NCBI RefSeq assembly: GCF_023703795.1
Contig: NZ_CP098520.1
Span: 1-64,000 of the forward strand
Length of the DNA stretch: 64,000 nt
Reading direction: 5' to 3'
Source of the DNA: Haloplanus sp. HW8-1
GTDB taxonomy: Archaea; Halobacteriota; Halobacteria; Halobacteriales; Haloferacaceae
Shown here: positions 40,002 through 50,130 of the stretch, piece after piece
How positions within the stretch are numbered: position 1 is the stretch's first letter
How the letters are laid out: each line of letters begins with the position of its first letter
Position numbers and translations under genes: made by a program
Notes under the pieces: generated by a model
Told to the model about the DNA's origin: nothing
Databases searched by the model: none
Seen by the model: only the letters and a program-made list of their open reading frames with translations

Positions 40002-41807
40002 TCAATGTGCGGTTTCGACGCTGATAATCTCGAAGCGGACGCCGCCTGTCTGGCTGTCAGTCACGCGGATTTCCCAGCCGTGTGCCTCCACGATCTCCTT
40101 GACGATTGCGAGACCGAATCCAGTGCCATCGTCAGCGGTCGAATAGCCGGCCTCGAAAATATCGTCGCGTTCTTCGTCGGGGATTCCCGCTCCATCGTCC
40201 GCGACGTAGAACCCGTCAGCTATCTCCCCGACGGTCACCGTTATCTCACCGCCTCCGTGGTTGACGGCGTTTCTAAAGAGATTCTCGAACAACTGCTGAA
40301 GTCGGCTCCGGTCAGCCGATATCGTCTGGTCTGTTTCGACAGCGAGCGTTGCGTCCGCACTCGGCGTCGTCTGCCAACACTCCTCGGCCAGTTCCGACAG
40401 GGTGACCGGTTCCGTCGTTCCGACTGCGTTCCCACTCTGGGCAAGTGCCAATAGATCATCGATGAGCGCCTGACAGCGATCGACCGCGTCACCCACTTCA
40501 TCGAGGTGAGGGGAGTCACAATCGGCCTGTGCCAGTTCGAGGCGGCCCTGGGCAGTCATGAGCGGATTTCGGAGATCGTGGCTGACGATGCCTACGAAAT
40601 CTTTGAGACGGGCGTTTTGCCGTTCAAGTTTCCGTGCACGCTCTTTGCGCTCTGTGATATCTCGGAGTGTCCCGACTGACCCGTCGAACTCGTCACCTTC
40701 GTAGGGAAGGACACCCATGTGATCCTCACAGACGATCGGGTCGCCGTCACATGGCTGGATCGTCACTTCGAATTGTACCGTCTCCGGGCCGTCACTCGAC
40801 AGCAACCGACCCAAGTGGTGTTCTGCCCGTTCGACGGCATCCTCGTCCTTGATGAGTGACGGCGTGCTTCCGAGAATGGTTTTCCGGTCGTAGCCGACCA
40901 ACTCGACGAGTTCGTCGCTGACATATGTGAATCGCCCCTCCTCGTCGAGCACGTACACGGCGTCGGTCAACGCCTCGATGATCGTCTCGTGCTTTTCGAG
41001 TTCCTGCCGACGCTCCTTGCGGTCGGTGATATCGTGACCAGCTCCACGGAGTTTCGTTACCTTCCCACCGGATTCTACGACCGGAGTTATCGTCATCTCG
41101 ATCAGACGCTCGTCGCCGTCCCCTGGCTGAAGTCGCCACGTGTTGTGCAGTTCCTCGCCCGTCTCGAAGGCCCTGGTGAGTGTTTGCTGAATGTCTTCGC
41201 GGTCGTCCGGATGGAACAGTGCTATCGCCTCCTCCAGAGAGATTTCGGCCTGGTCAGGGTGACCGATAATTCGCCGGGTGCCAGCCGTCAGCAGGACAGT
41301 CCCGCTCTCTCTGTCCAGTTCCCATCCACCGGTGTCGCCGGCAAACTCCGTCAGCCGGGTCAGTTGTCGCTGTCTGTCGACCCGCTGTGCCTCGCGTCGT
41401 GCCTGGACGGCATTGCGGATCCGGTTGGCCAAGAGTTCGTACCGCTCGGTGCCGGAGCCCTTCTGGAGATAGTCGGTAACGCCGGCAGAGATGGCGTCGC
41501 TGGCGATGGACTCGCTTCCCTTGCCGGTAAACAGGATGAATGGCAGGTCGGGATACCGCTCTCGGACAGCCTGCAAGAACTCGAACCCGTTCATGCCGGG
41601 CATGTTGTAATCCGAGACAACACAATCGGGCCGACGATCATCTATCCTCTCTAACCCACTGTCGGCGGTCGTCGCTGTCTCGACAGTGAACTGGTGGTCC
41701 TCTCGCTCGAGAAACATCGCGGTGAGGTCGGCGAAATCGGGTTCGTCATCGACGTGAAGAACCTCCATCATTTCCTCCGTCTCAGTCAGGGCCCTTGCCT
41801 CACTCAT
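40002..41807 (-). CDS. REC-PAS-PAS hybrid histidine kinase
   Basis: This 601-aa soluble protein starts with a receiver domain: acidic pocket VDDEPD near residue 19, phospho-accepting Asp66 in VVSDYNMPGMNGFEF, and conserved Lys in YLQKGSG. PAS domains lie at about 155-275 and 290-405. A HisKA (IVSHDLRNPLMTAQGRLEL, His near 415) and an ATPase domain (FENLFRNAVNHGG, VADDGAGIPD, GFGLAIVKEIVEAHGW) follow. It could receive phosphate from one kinase of the operon and pass output through its own kinase domain. Its start overlaps the cheW stop by 4 nt. Confidence 0.92.
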   Translation of the reverse strand: MSEARALTETEEMMEVLHVDDEPDFADLTAMFLEREDHQFTVETATTADSGLERIDDRRPDCVVSDYNMPGMNGFEFLQAVRERYPDLPFILFTGKGSESIASDAISAGVTDYLQKGSGTERYELLANRIRNAVQARREAQRVDRQRQLTRLTEFAGDTGGWELDRESGTVLLTAGTRRIIGHPDQAEISLEEAIALFHPDDREDIQQTLTRAFETGEELHNTWRLQPGDGDERLIEMTITPVVESGGKVTKLRGAGHDITDRKERRQELEKHETIIEALTDAVYVLDEEGRFTYVSDELVELVGYDRKTILGSTPSLIKDEDAVERAEHHLGRLLSSDGPETVQFEVTIQPCDGDPIVCEDHMGVLPYEGDEFDGSVGTLRDITERKERARKLERQNARLKDFVGIVSHDLRNPLMTAQGRLELAQADCDSPHLDEVGDAVDRCQALIDDLLALAQSGNAVGTTEPVTLSELAEECWQTTPSADATLAVETDQTISADRSRLQQLFENLFRNAVNHGGGEITVTVGEIADGFYVADDGAGIPDEERDDIFEAGYSTADDGTGFGLAIVKEIVEAHGWEIRVTDSQTGGVRFEIISVETAH

Positions 41808-42229
41808 GTTTCAGCCGAGATAGTTTCCGGATCGATCCAGACGATGTGTCCATCCTCCCGGGCGATGAGGCCGTTGACCATCTCCTCATCGACTGCTTCG
41901 ACAGAGTCAGGATCGATCGTCAGGATCCGGCGCACGTCCGTTACCGCCCAGCCGGAACGCTCGCCCGTCGTCATTTCGGTATCGAAGACGATCATCCTGT
42001 CCTGGCTGATCCCATTCTCTTCGTGGCTATCTGACAAGAGCCTGGCACTCGGATCGATGACTCTCGTCGTCTCACCTCGGAGATCGATCGCCCCTTCGAC
42101 GTGCGGGGGCGAATCCGGGATCGAAGTCACGTCTTTTTTCGAGCGACTCACGACCTCGGTGACGTACTCGATATCGATGCAGTACTGTTCCTCCCCGAGC
42201 GTGAACTCAAGGACCTGGTGTGATCCCAT
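41804..42229 (-). CDS. cheW: CheW-like coupling protein
   Basis: This 141-aa CheW has the beta-barrel strand pattern VLEFTLGEEQYCIDIEYVTEVV at the start and the core motif VEGAIDLRGETTRVIDPSARLL near residue 48, corresponding to the receptor/CheA contact strip. CheW links Htr receptors to CheA. No CheA is encoded in this operon, so it either recruits the chromosomal CheA or couples to the adjacent kinases. It is 4 nt downstream of the Htr gene. Confidence 0.9.
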   Translation of the reverse strand: MGSHQVLEFTLGEEQYCIDIEYVTEVVSRSKKDVTSIPDSPPHVEGAIDLRGETTRVIDPSARLLSDSHEENGISQDRMIVFDTEMTTGERSGWAVTDVRRILTIDPDSVEAVDEEMVNGLIAREDGHIVWIDPETISAET

Positions 42230-42233
42230 GGGT

Positions 42234-44471
42234 TCACATCTCCGCGTCGTGATCCGGCGTCCGGCCCGCAGTGTCCGACGCGTGGTGCCCGCCGTCAGCC
42301 GCGGCCGGCGATCCCGCTCTCGCCTCAGTTGCTCGACCGGTGCCCGATCCGGTTTCGAAATCCGACACCTGGTCGTGCAGGTCTTCGGCGAGACCGGACA
42401 GTTGCTGGATATTCTCGGAGGCTTCGGACAGGGAAGCGGTCTGTTCTTCTGTCGCGGCAGAGACGTTGCTCGCCTCGGCTGCAGTCTGCTGACTGACGCT
42501 GGAGACCTCGTCGACCATGGAAACCACTTCCTCCGACGAGGCCGCCTGGTCGTCGGTGGCGTCGCTGATTTCCCGAATTCCGCTTTCGGCCTCTTGCACG
42601 GCGTTGGCGATCTCGTCGAACATCTCGATGGCGTCCTCGATCGTGTCAGACCCGCGTTGCACCTGATCGCTCATCTGCTGCATCCCCTCGACGGTATCCT
42701 CCGTCGTCCCCTGGACTTCTTCGATGCGCTGTTCGATGTCGGCAGTCGCCTCGGCAGCCTCCTCTGCCAGGGATTTGATCTCGTTTGCCACGACCCCGAA
42801 TCCTTCACCTGCTTCGCCGGCACGGGCGGCCTCGATCGACGCGTTCAACGCGAGCATGTTCGTCTGTTCGGCTATCTCAGTGATCATCTCGACCACCTCA
42901 CCGATCTGGTCCATCTTCTCGTCGAGCGTTTCGACCTGCGTGGCTGCCTCGTCGGCCCGGGTTTCGATGGACTGGATCTCCTCGGTCGCCTCCGAGGCAT
43001 ACTGCCGCCCCGTCTCGCCACGCTCGACGGCCGTACTGGCAGTCGAAGTCACCTCTTCGGCCGAGGAAGCGATTTCCTCAACGGTCGCCGACATATCGTT
43101 CATTTCGCCGGCCACCTCTTGGAGGTTCTCGCTTTGCGTGTCCGCACCGCGTGAGATCTCTTCAACGGACTCCGCGACCTGTTCGCTGGCCTGTTCGATC
43201 TCCTCCGAACTGCCCGCTACTTCCTCGCTTGACGTCGCGACGTCGTCTGCGATCGCCTGAACGCGTTCGACGCTCGCATTCAGTTGTTCGATCCCGTCCG
43301 CAAGGTCGCTCAACGCAGTTCCAAACGCTCCCGGGTAGTCCGTGTCGATGTCCTGGGCGAGCCGTCCGTCTCGCAGTCCCTGACTCGCGGTGGCGATCTC
43401 GTCGAAACTTCCCGAGACCGCCCCCATGCCGTCGTCGAAGGCGGTGAGGATCTCCCCGTAGTTGCCGGCGCGGTCGGTGTCGATGTCCTGCTCGAGATTA
43501 CCGGTTTTCAGGTTCTGGCTGGCGGTGCGGATCTCTTCGAAACTGCTGACCATTTCGGTAGCACCGTCGTCGAGGTTGGTCATGATGTCGCCGTAGGTGC
43601 CGGGGAAGTCGGTCCGGCGGTCCCGGGTCTCGAGGGCGTCGTCACCGGTTGCGAGGTTGGTGCTGAAGGTGTCGATTTCGTCGAAGGCACTGCGGAGATT
43701 GGCCTGCATTTGCTGGAATGCATCGCTCATACGGCCGAGTTCGTCGTCTTCGAGGTGGTCGTCGACTTCGGCGGTGAGGTCGCCTTCACTCATGGCTTGT
43801 GAGGCCTCGGAGAGTTGTTTGATCGGGGTGGTGATGCGGCTGGCGACGAAGAGGCCGATGAGGGTAGCCGCGACGAACGCTCCGACAGTCAGTCCGATAA
43901 TCGTCATGTGGCTATTGTTCGTCGTCGTCGCCGCCGACGCGACTGACGCTTCCATTTTCGCGTCGGCGTCTTCCTCGAAGGCCGTGGTGTCTTCGTCGAG
44001 TTCAGTGTAGACGCTGTCTAGCTCGTCCATCTGCTGGTTTGCGCGCTCCTCGTCTCCCGCCTCCATCGCGGCGATGATTTCTTCGCCCTTGGTTTTCGCC
44101 TCTTCGTGTTCGGTTTTCATCTCCGAAAGCAACTGCTGTTGCTCCTCGGTGAGGTCGTCACGTTCTGCCAGCGTCGTGTACCACTCTTCGAAGTCTGCCT
44201 GGGAGGCACGGAATTCTTCGGCTGCCTCCATCTCGCCCGTTAACACTTCGTGCAGTGCCAGCCGCTCCGATTCGAGGTCGTACTTCATTTCCATCGCTGC
44301 GTCTGCCTCGGCGACGTCGTCGTGGACGACGGATTCGAGCTGGTTGTCCACAGTCGTGACACTCGTATATCCGACGAACCCTGTCACGGCCACGAGTACC
44401 GCCACGAGCACGAACGCCAGGATGAGCTTCGGCCGCAGGTCGAACCGATCGATTGTCACCTTCTCTAGCAT
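42234..44471 (-). CDS. Htr membrane transducer (methyl-accepting chemotaxis protein)
   Basis: This 745-aa receptor has TM1 at about 15-38 ([20 protein letters not shown]). A 150-residue extracellular helical sensor of the 4HB_MCP type with Glu-rich coiled coil follows. TM2 is at about 188-210, then come HAMP and a second HAMP-like repeat. The signalling domain holds the hairpin tip [20 protein letters not shown] near 545. The sensor domain suggests binding of a small soluble ligand. It is the first gene of the six-gene operon and diverges from HemAT across a 213-nt regulatory region. Confidence 0.93.
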   Translation of the reverse strand: MLEKVTIDRFDLRPKLILAFVLVAVLVAVTGFVGYTSVTTVDNQLESVVHDDVAEADAAMEMKYDLESERLALHEVLTGEMEAAEEFRASQADFEEWYTTLAERDDLTEEQQQLLSEMKTEHEEAKTKGEEIIAAMEAGDEERANQQMDELDSVYTELDEDTTAFEEDADAKMEASVASAATTTNNSHMTIIGLTVGAFVAATLIGLFVASRITTPIKQLSEASQAMSEGDLTAEVDDHLEDDELGRMSDAFQQMQANLRSAFDEIDTFSTNLATGDDALETRDRRTDFPGTYGDIMTNLDDGATEMVSSFEEIRTASQNLKTGNLEQDIDTDRAGNYGEILTAFDDGMGAVSGSFDEIATASQGLRDGRLAQDIDTDYPGAFGTALSDLADGIEQLNASVERVQAIADDVATSSEEVAGSSEEIEQASEQVAESVEEISRGADTQSENLQEVAGEMNDMSATVEEIASSAEEVTSTASTAVERGETGRQYASEATEEIQSIETRADEAATQVETLDEKMDQIGEVVEMITEIAEQTNMLALNASIEAARAGEAGEGFGVVANEIKSLAEEAAEATADIEQRIEEVQGTTEDTVEGMQQMSDQVQRGSDTIEDAIEMFDEIANAVQEAESGIREISDATDDQAASSEEVVSMVDEVSSVSQQTAAEASNVSAATEEQTASLSEASENIQQLSGLAEDLHDQVSDFETGSGTGRATEARAGSPAAADGGHHASDTAGRTPDHDAEM

Positions 44472-44684
44472 GTGTCATCGTCTCTTGACTATCGCTATAA
44501 TTAATGTCTCTAGATGACGGGATGAGTATCACACCTGAGAACCGACGACGGTCTCGTTCGCCAACCTCTCCGTTCGAGCCGTTCCCGGGGGTCGCATCCG
44601 AGAACGCCTTCCGGACCGCGCTCCTGAGAGTATCCGGTTATCTAGATGAGGGACTTATGACCACATTTAGTCTACACTCACCCC
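44472..44684. promoter_or_regulatory. Divergent promoter region between Htr and HemAT
   Basis: An AT-rich stretch CGCTATAATTAATG near 44492-44505 fits a TATA box for the Htr operon. TTATGACCACATTTAG near 44655 could serve HemAT. No gene is seen here. Confidence 0.4.
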
Positions 44685-46442
44685 ATGTCCGGTTCACCAG
44701 AGTATAGCCGGGACGATTTTGGACGGGGCGGTCTCAACGACCAGCTGGACGCGGACTCCTTAGTCGAGGAAATCGGCCTGGATAGATCCGAAATCCGGTG
44801 GCGGAAGGATTTCATCGGTTTCACCGACGACGATGTCCGTCGTCTTCGGACGTATCGAGATGACTTCGCGGACAACGCCGACCAGGTGGCCGAGGACTTC
44901 TACGACAATCTGACCGACCACGAGGAGACAGTCGAGGTCATCGGGCGGTCGCCCAAGAACGTCGAACAACTCAAGCGAACGCAATCGGCGTATCTCACGA
45001 CGCTCGTGGAGGGGGAGTACGGCAGGGACTACTTCCGTGACCGGGCCCGTATCGGCAAACTCCATGATATACTGGATATGCCGATGAAACACTACCTCGG
45101 CCAGTACGGAGTCTACTACGACCTCATCCTTCCGCTGGTGGGCGACCGCCTCGTCGCATCACTCACTGACCGCCTGACAGATACTGTCGCAGACGGAGGG
45201 ATGGAGGCCGCCTCTACCGAGGAAGAGGATGCACTGAACCCCGCCGACCTCTCGCGTCGCGCGATCGAAACAGCGGTCGAAGAAGAGGTCGACGACGCCG
45301 TGGGGGATATTCTTGCGCTTCTCCGAATCATCAATCTCGACATGCAAGTCGTCACAGACACCTACATTCACTCCTACAGCCAGCAACTCGAAGAGGAGAT
45401 CGAGCGCAACAGACAACTGATGGCCGAGGTCGAGGAAGACGTGAAACAACCGGTGAGTGACCTCCAGACGAGCGCCGAGGACGTCGCCGAGAGTTCCACC
45501 GCAATCAGCGACGCAGCGTCCCAACAGTCCGAACGGGTGGACGAGATTTCGTCCGAGGTAGCGAACCTCTCGGCGACGATCGAAGAGGTCGCCTCGACGG
45601 CCGACCAGGTCGAGAGTGCGAGCGACCGGGCGGAAGCCCTCGCGGAAGACGGCAAGGAAGCCGCCGATACTGCTGCCGGGGTGATGGACGGTATCGGTGA
45701 GGCAGTCAACGACGTCGCGGACGATGTCACCTCCTTACAGGACCGTGTCCAGCAGATAGATGAGTTCGTCGATGCGATCGACGAGATCGCAGAGCAGACG
45801 AACATGCTCGCGCTGAACGCCTCGATCGAGGCCGCGCGTGCCGGCGAAGCCGGTGAGGGGTTCGGCGTCGTCGCCGACGAGATCAAGTCACTCGCCGAGG
45901 AATCACAGACCCACGCCAGCGACATCGAGACGATGGTCGATGGCATCCAGACCGATACTGAGGAGACGGCGGCGAATCTCGCCGACACTACCGAACAGGT
46001 CGATCGAGGCATCGAGCGGGTTCAGGATGCAATGGATAGCTTGACTGAAATCGTCGAGGCCGTCACCGAAACGGCGAACGGGATCAGCGAAGTCGCAGAC
46101 GCGACCGACGACCAGGCGGCTGCCGCCGAAGAGATTGCGTCGATGGTCGACGAGGTAGTCGATCGGACCGACCGCGTCGCAGAGGAAATCGAGAGTTTGG
46201 CTGCGGCGAACGAGGAACAGGCGGCAATGGTCTCCGAAGTGGAGGCGTCAGTAACGCGTCTGTCTGGTGACCGCTCCGCGACTGACGGCGGGCGGGAAAT
46301 CGTCACCACGACTAACTCCGAACAGGTGTCGATTCCACAAGACCTTCCCGACGACATGCCGGACTTCGTGATCGAAACGCTCTCGGAGGAGCAGCTGCGG
46401 GAGGTGGCTATCGGGAACCGTGATCCGACAGACCTGCTGTGA
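44685..46442 (+). CDS. hemAT: HemAT-type globin-coupled aerotaxis transducer
   Basis: This 585-aa soluble transducer has a protoglobin domain at about 35-180 with the heme-proximal His in HDILDMPMKHYLGQYGVYYD. A linker follows, then an MCP signalling domain with the tip [20 protein letters not shown] near 373. HemAT proteins sense oxygen through heme and control motility via CheA/CheW. The absence of membrane segments agrees with cytoplasmic location. The CheW next door may serve it. Start at ATG 44685 follows a short leader. Confidence 0.94.
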   Translation: MSGSPEYSRDDFGRGGLNDQLDADSLVEEIGLDRSEIRWRKDFIGFTDDDVRRLRTYRDDFADNADQVAEDFYDNLTDHEETVEVIGRSPKNVEQLKRTQSAYLTTLVEGEYGRDYFRDRARIGKLHDILDMPMKHYLGQYGVYYDLILPLVGDRLVASLTDRLTDTVADGGMEAASTEEEDALNPADLSRRAIETAVEEEVDDAVGDILALLRIINLDMQVVTDTYIHSYSQQLEEEIERNRQLMAEVEEDVKQPVSDLQTSAEDVAESSTAISDAASQQSERVDEISSEVANLSATIEEVASTADQVESASDRAEALAEDGKEAADTAAGVMDGIGEAVNDVADDVTSLQDRVQQIDEFVDAIDEIAEQTNMLALNASIEAARAGEAGEGFGVVADEIKSLAEESQTHASDIETMVDGIQTDTEETAANLADTTEQVDRGIERVQDAMDSLTEIVEAVTETANGISEVADATDDQAAAAEEIASMVDEVVDRTDRVAEEIESLAAANEEQAAMVSEVEASVTRLSGDRSATDGGREIVTTTNSEQVSIPQDLPDDMPDFVIETLSEEQLREVAIGNRDPTDLL

Positions 46443-46529
46443 CGGGCGCTTCCGGCGGAAACAGGAACGTATCGACAGTGACAAAGGCGGCACCAGACGC
46501 CGGAGATAGAAACAAGAGAGGAGTACTGG

Positions 46530-47306
46530 ATGGTTTCATATTCGGATGCGTCGATGGGTCTACGGGATAGTATCGAGTATATAAGAGACCACGAGAAGGA
46601 ACTCCGTCTGTTCAACGTCGATCCCGCCGACACGATACACGAGGAACTCGGCGCGTTCTTCAACACACAAAACGTGCGAATTACCGTCAATCGAACGGCA
46701 TCGGGAAAACCGGAAGAGCTCGCAGTTCTCAGCAACGCGACCGAAGTCCTCGCTGTCGTCGATGTGTCGACTCTCAGGGAGTTACTCGAAGACGTTTCAA
46801 CAGGGACCGGCGACCTTGGCATTGCCGACAGAGAATACGAGAGTGTTCTCCGTCATCTCAAAGAAACCACGTTCACGTCATGCGATACGGAACAGTTGCT
46901 CTACGCGTCCCGGGAGATCGAGGACCGTGCTCGTCGGGTCGGCCAGGGTTCGATTCACACGGGGTTCCAGCGATGTTCAGTCATCGTAGAACAGCGGTCG
47001 ATTTACGCTGACCTCGCTCGCCGAGGCGTCTCCGTGCGCGCCTACGGCGTCCCCGACGCCACGCCGCCGGATCTCGGTTCCGGTCACGTTCATGCGGTCT
47101 CGACAGACGAGGTAGCCGAGACGTGGTTCGTCGTCTTCGACGGGGGTGGCAATAATACCCAGAAGACTGCCTTACTCGCCCACGAACGCGACAAGGACGC
47201 GTTCCACGGCGTTTTGACGTACGACCCGGGATTCGTCGACCACATCCTCGAATATTTGAATCGGAGTTACGGATCCCCCTCCGACGGCGTACTCTCCGGC
47301 CCCTGA
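46530..47306 (+). CDS. DICT sensory domain protein
   Basis: This 258-aa protein has the DICT domain plan. The start GLRDSIEYIRDHEKELRLFN, DVSTLRELLEDVSTG and the conserved helix DREYESVLRHLKETTFTSCD are followed by RCSVIVEQRSIYADLARRGV, AYGVPDATPPDLG and FVVFDGG. DICT domains are found with light or redox sensory proteins in cyanobacteria and haloarchaea. The ATG at 46530 has GGAG 6 nt upstream; an internal ATG at 46554 is also possible. It lies between HemAT and the Bat-like regulator. Confidence 0.87.
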   Translation: MVSYSDASMGLRDSIEYIRDHEKELRLFNVDPADTIHEELGAFFNTQNVRITVNRTASGKPEELAVLSNATEVLAVVDVSTLRELLEDVSTGTGDLGIADREYESVLRHLKETTFTSCDTEQLLYASREIEDRARRVGQGSIHTGFQRCSVIVEQRSIYADLARRGVSVRAYGVPDATPPDLGSGHVHAVSTDEVAETWFVVFDGGGNNTQKTALLAHERDKDAFHGVLTYDPGFVDHILEYLNRSYGSPSDGVLSGP

Positions 47307-47451
47307 CGCCAGTAAATCGAGAGTTCATACCGAAATCGGGCGCCTGGATACAGAAACCGACAAACACTCCGTTGGTGGTATTAGCGGAACGTTCTCAGAA
47401 CATGAAATCAGTAGAATGTTATTTATCTCTGGTTGATAGACTTGGTCTATA

Positions 47452-49899
47452 ATGGTAGAACAGAACCGACAAAGAGGAGGTGAGGAAGGGAAGAAGTCGA
47501 ACCAGGCCGAATCCGTCGAGACTGGTTCTGTTTCGTGGCGCGATACCTTCGTATCCGAAGAGGCCACACAGGAGAGAGCCGGCACAGCAGACGCTTCCCA
47601 CGGGCTCGGAGAGTCAAAAACCACGCGAGAACTGCGAGCGCGGACGAAAGCACTGGAAGCACTCACACGGGCGAGTGACCTCTTCGTCGGTCTGTCCGCC
47701 CCTGTTGACGAGAGTGTCCGCACGCTCGTCACCGAACTTCCACAGTGGTTCCAGCATCCTGAAACGATTGAGGTCAGAATGCGAGTCGGCAATGACCTGT
47801 TCGAAACCGACGGCTTCCAGCGGACTGGTGATCCTCAGACGGCGGAGGCCCGAACACGCACTGGCACGGCTGTCTCGATGACGGTCGTGTGCGCGGATCA
47901 GCGACCCGACACCGGAGAGCGGGAATGGCTCCCAACAGAACGAGAACTCGTTGAGACGCTCGTTTCACTCGTTAAAGAAGGAATCGATCGATGGGAAATA
48001 GACAGTCTGAAGCGCGTGTCCGATGGTATTGCTGTACTCGACAGCAACCTCAACTACGTATACGTGAACCAGCAGGCTGCACGGCTTCTCGGTCAAGACA
48101 GCGAGGAACTGCGTGGCGAATACGTCTGGGACATTTTTCCTGAAGCGGCAGACACCATCGCCGAAGAGAAAATCCAGACGACTCTCGACACGCAGTCGCC
48201 GACGTCCTTCGAGCGATATAACGCCGACAAAGAGCAGTGGATTGAAGCCACAGTCTACCCGAGCGACGACGGCGTCATTATCGTCTTCTCAGAGATCACC
48301 AACAAGAAGGTAGCCGAACGAGAACTGGAACACGTTCTGGAAACGACTCCCGTTGGAATCGTCCTCCTGAACGCCGATAGAAATATTACCCGCGCAAACT
48401 CCCGTGCCGAGGAGTTACTCGGCTTATCCAGACGCAAGATAGGTGAAACGGCGTACGACCACCCCGACTGGGATATCTGGGACGAGGTGGGCAATCCGAT
48501 CCCACGCGAGGACCATCCGATCACGCGTGTCTTCGAAACCGGCGAGACTATTACGGGGTTCACCCACGGAATCACGCTCCCGGACGGCTCCGAACGGTGG
48601 CTGTCAAGCAACGTCGCCCCGATCAAAACTGAAGACGGATCCATTGAACAGATCATCGTTGCGCTGGAAGACATCACCGTTACCAAACGCCTCGAACAGC
48701 TCGTCGAGACTTTCCAGCCAGTCAACGAGATTCTCAACAGTGCAACCGCAGACGAGGAGACCAAACAGGCCATTTGTGAGTTGCTGACGGACACGCGGGA
48801 ATACCAGTACGCACGGGTCAGTGAACACACCCCAGGCACAGCACCAACCGAGTCGGATCTCTTGGAGGGGAGGGGGGCTGTCGCTGCCAACGAGTCTGTT
48901 CCCCTCCCGATACAATCGCAAACAGAGGTCGCTCCGGCAGAGGTCGCTGTTGAAACAGGCGATATACAGGTCGTTACGAGGAACCGAACCGACTCACGGT
49001 TTGACCGGTGGCGAGCAGACACACTCGACCAGGGGTTCCAGGGCGGAGCTATCGTTCCCCTTCAGCATAGGGGACGCGTCTACGATCTACTCGTCCTGTA
49101 TACAGACCGTGGAGAGGCGTTCGGGAGCCGCGAGCAGACACTCCTGACGACGCTCGGTGAGCGGATTGGGCAAGTTCTTCACTCACTTAGGACAGAGCGC
49201 ATTCTCCACGCCGACACAATGGCTACACTCACGTTCGAGAGCACTGACTCGGCGTCGTTTTTCATCTCCGCTTCCGAACAGCTGGATTGTACGATCGAGA
49301 TTAGGGACACGATTCCGGCTTCGGATGGCATGCTCGTCCACTATGCGTCCGTTCAGGACGCTTCGTTGGATGCTCTGGGTGATATCGCGGAGAACGGAGA
49401 TTGGGCCGCCCAGGTGCGACAGATCCGTCACACTGAGGACCCGCCAGGTGGAGAGGTCGAAATCAGACTGCACCGACAATCCCTGGCACAGACTCTCGTC
49501 ACAGAGGGTGCAGTCGTCACGACGGATACGGTAACTGACGGCCGGGCCGAGGTCGTCTGCGAAGTGCCACTCGGTACCGATATTTGTTCGCTCGTGACAC
49601 GTGTTCAGGAGTCGTTCCCGGAAACGACGTTGGTCTCAAAACGTGAATACACTCCCGCTGCGAAGTCGGATGCACACGCAGTCGGTCGGGTCCTGGGAGA
49701 CATCTTCGAAACCGAACTCACAGACCGGCAACAACAGGTCCTGCGAGCTGCGATGTACGGTGGGTACTTCCAATCACCGCGACGAAGTACGGCAACCGAG
49801 ATCGCCGACGCGCTCTCACTGACCCAATCGACCTTCTCCTATCATTTACGAAACGCGCAGCAAACACTTTTTGAGAGACTATTCGACCGATTGCAGTGA
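47452..49899 (+). CDS. Bat-like PAS/GAF regulator with HTH-10 domain
   Basis: This 815-aa protein has two PAS domains at about 185-295 and 300-405 (SDGIAVLDSNLNYVYVNQQA; VGIVLLNADRNITRANSRAE). A GAF domain lies at about 420-565, then a bacterio-opsin activator (BAT) output region and a C-terminal HTH-10 (LTDRQQQVLRAAMYGGYFQS, EIADALSLTQSTFSYHLRNA). Bat controls purple-membrane and other genes in response to light and oxygen in halophiles. The long N-terminal 50 residues are disordered and Glu/Ser rich. It is on the same strand as HemAT and DICT. Confidence 0.9.
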   Translation: MVEQNRQRGGEEGKKSNQAESVETGSVSWRDTFVSEEATQERAGTADASHGLGESKTTRELRARTKALEALTRASDLFVGLSAPVDESVRTLVTELPQWFQHPETIEVRMRVGNDLFETDGFQRTGDPQTAEARTRTGTAVSMTVVCADQRPDTGEREWLPTERELVETLVSLVKEGIDRWEIDSLKRVSDGIAVLDSNLNYVYVNQQAARLLGQDSEELRGEYVWDIFPEAADTIAEEKIQTTLDTQSPTSFERYNADKEQWIEATVYPSDDGVIIVFSEITNKKVAERELEHVLETTPVGIVLLNADRNITRANSRAEELLGLSRRKIGETAYDHPDWDIWDEVGNPIPREDHPITRVFETGETITGFTHGITLPDGSERWLSSNVAPIKTEDGSIEQIIVALEDITVTKRLEQLVETFQPVNEILNSATADEETKQAICELLTDTREYQYARVSEHTPGTAPTESDLLEGRGAVAANESVPLPIQSQTEVAPAEVAVETGDIQVVTRNRTDSRFDRWRADTLDQGFQGGAIVPLQHRGRVYDLLVLYTDRGEAFGSREQTLLTTLGERIGQVLHSLRTERILHADTMATLTFESTDSASFFISASEQLDCTIEIRDTIPASDGMLVHYASVQDASLDALGDIAENGDWAAQVRQIRHTEDPPGGEVEIRLHRQSLAQTLVTEGAVVTTDTVTDGRAEVVCEVPLGTDICSLVTRVQESFPETTLVSKREYTPAAKSDAHAVGRVLGDIFETELTDRQQQVLRAAMYGGYFQSPRRSTATEIADALSLTQSTFSYHLRNAQQTLFERLFDRLQ

Positions 49900-50130
49900 T
49901 AATTATCATCTCCCTGGCTAGTATGCGAAAATCCATGGAGAAGAATACCCGATTGTGCGTTGTGGGGGCATCTGGAACACGTTCTCAGGGGATCTCGACG
50001 TTTGGCATCCAATTACACCCTGTGCTTTCTAGGGCCTATTCGAGTCTACGTTCTTCTTCCCCGATCGGGCCAGCGTCAACGAATCCGGCATCAGGAGATT
50101 CAACCTATGAGTCCGTGAGGTTAGTGGCAC

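Noticed and set aside
41694-43154. 486-aa plus-strand frame across cheW and the Htr gene
   Set aside because: Antisense to two recognised genes and biased composition.
43281-43802. Frame opposite the Htr sensor region resembling a protein with DVL repeats
   Set aside because: Mirror image of HAMP-like repeats on the coding strand.
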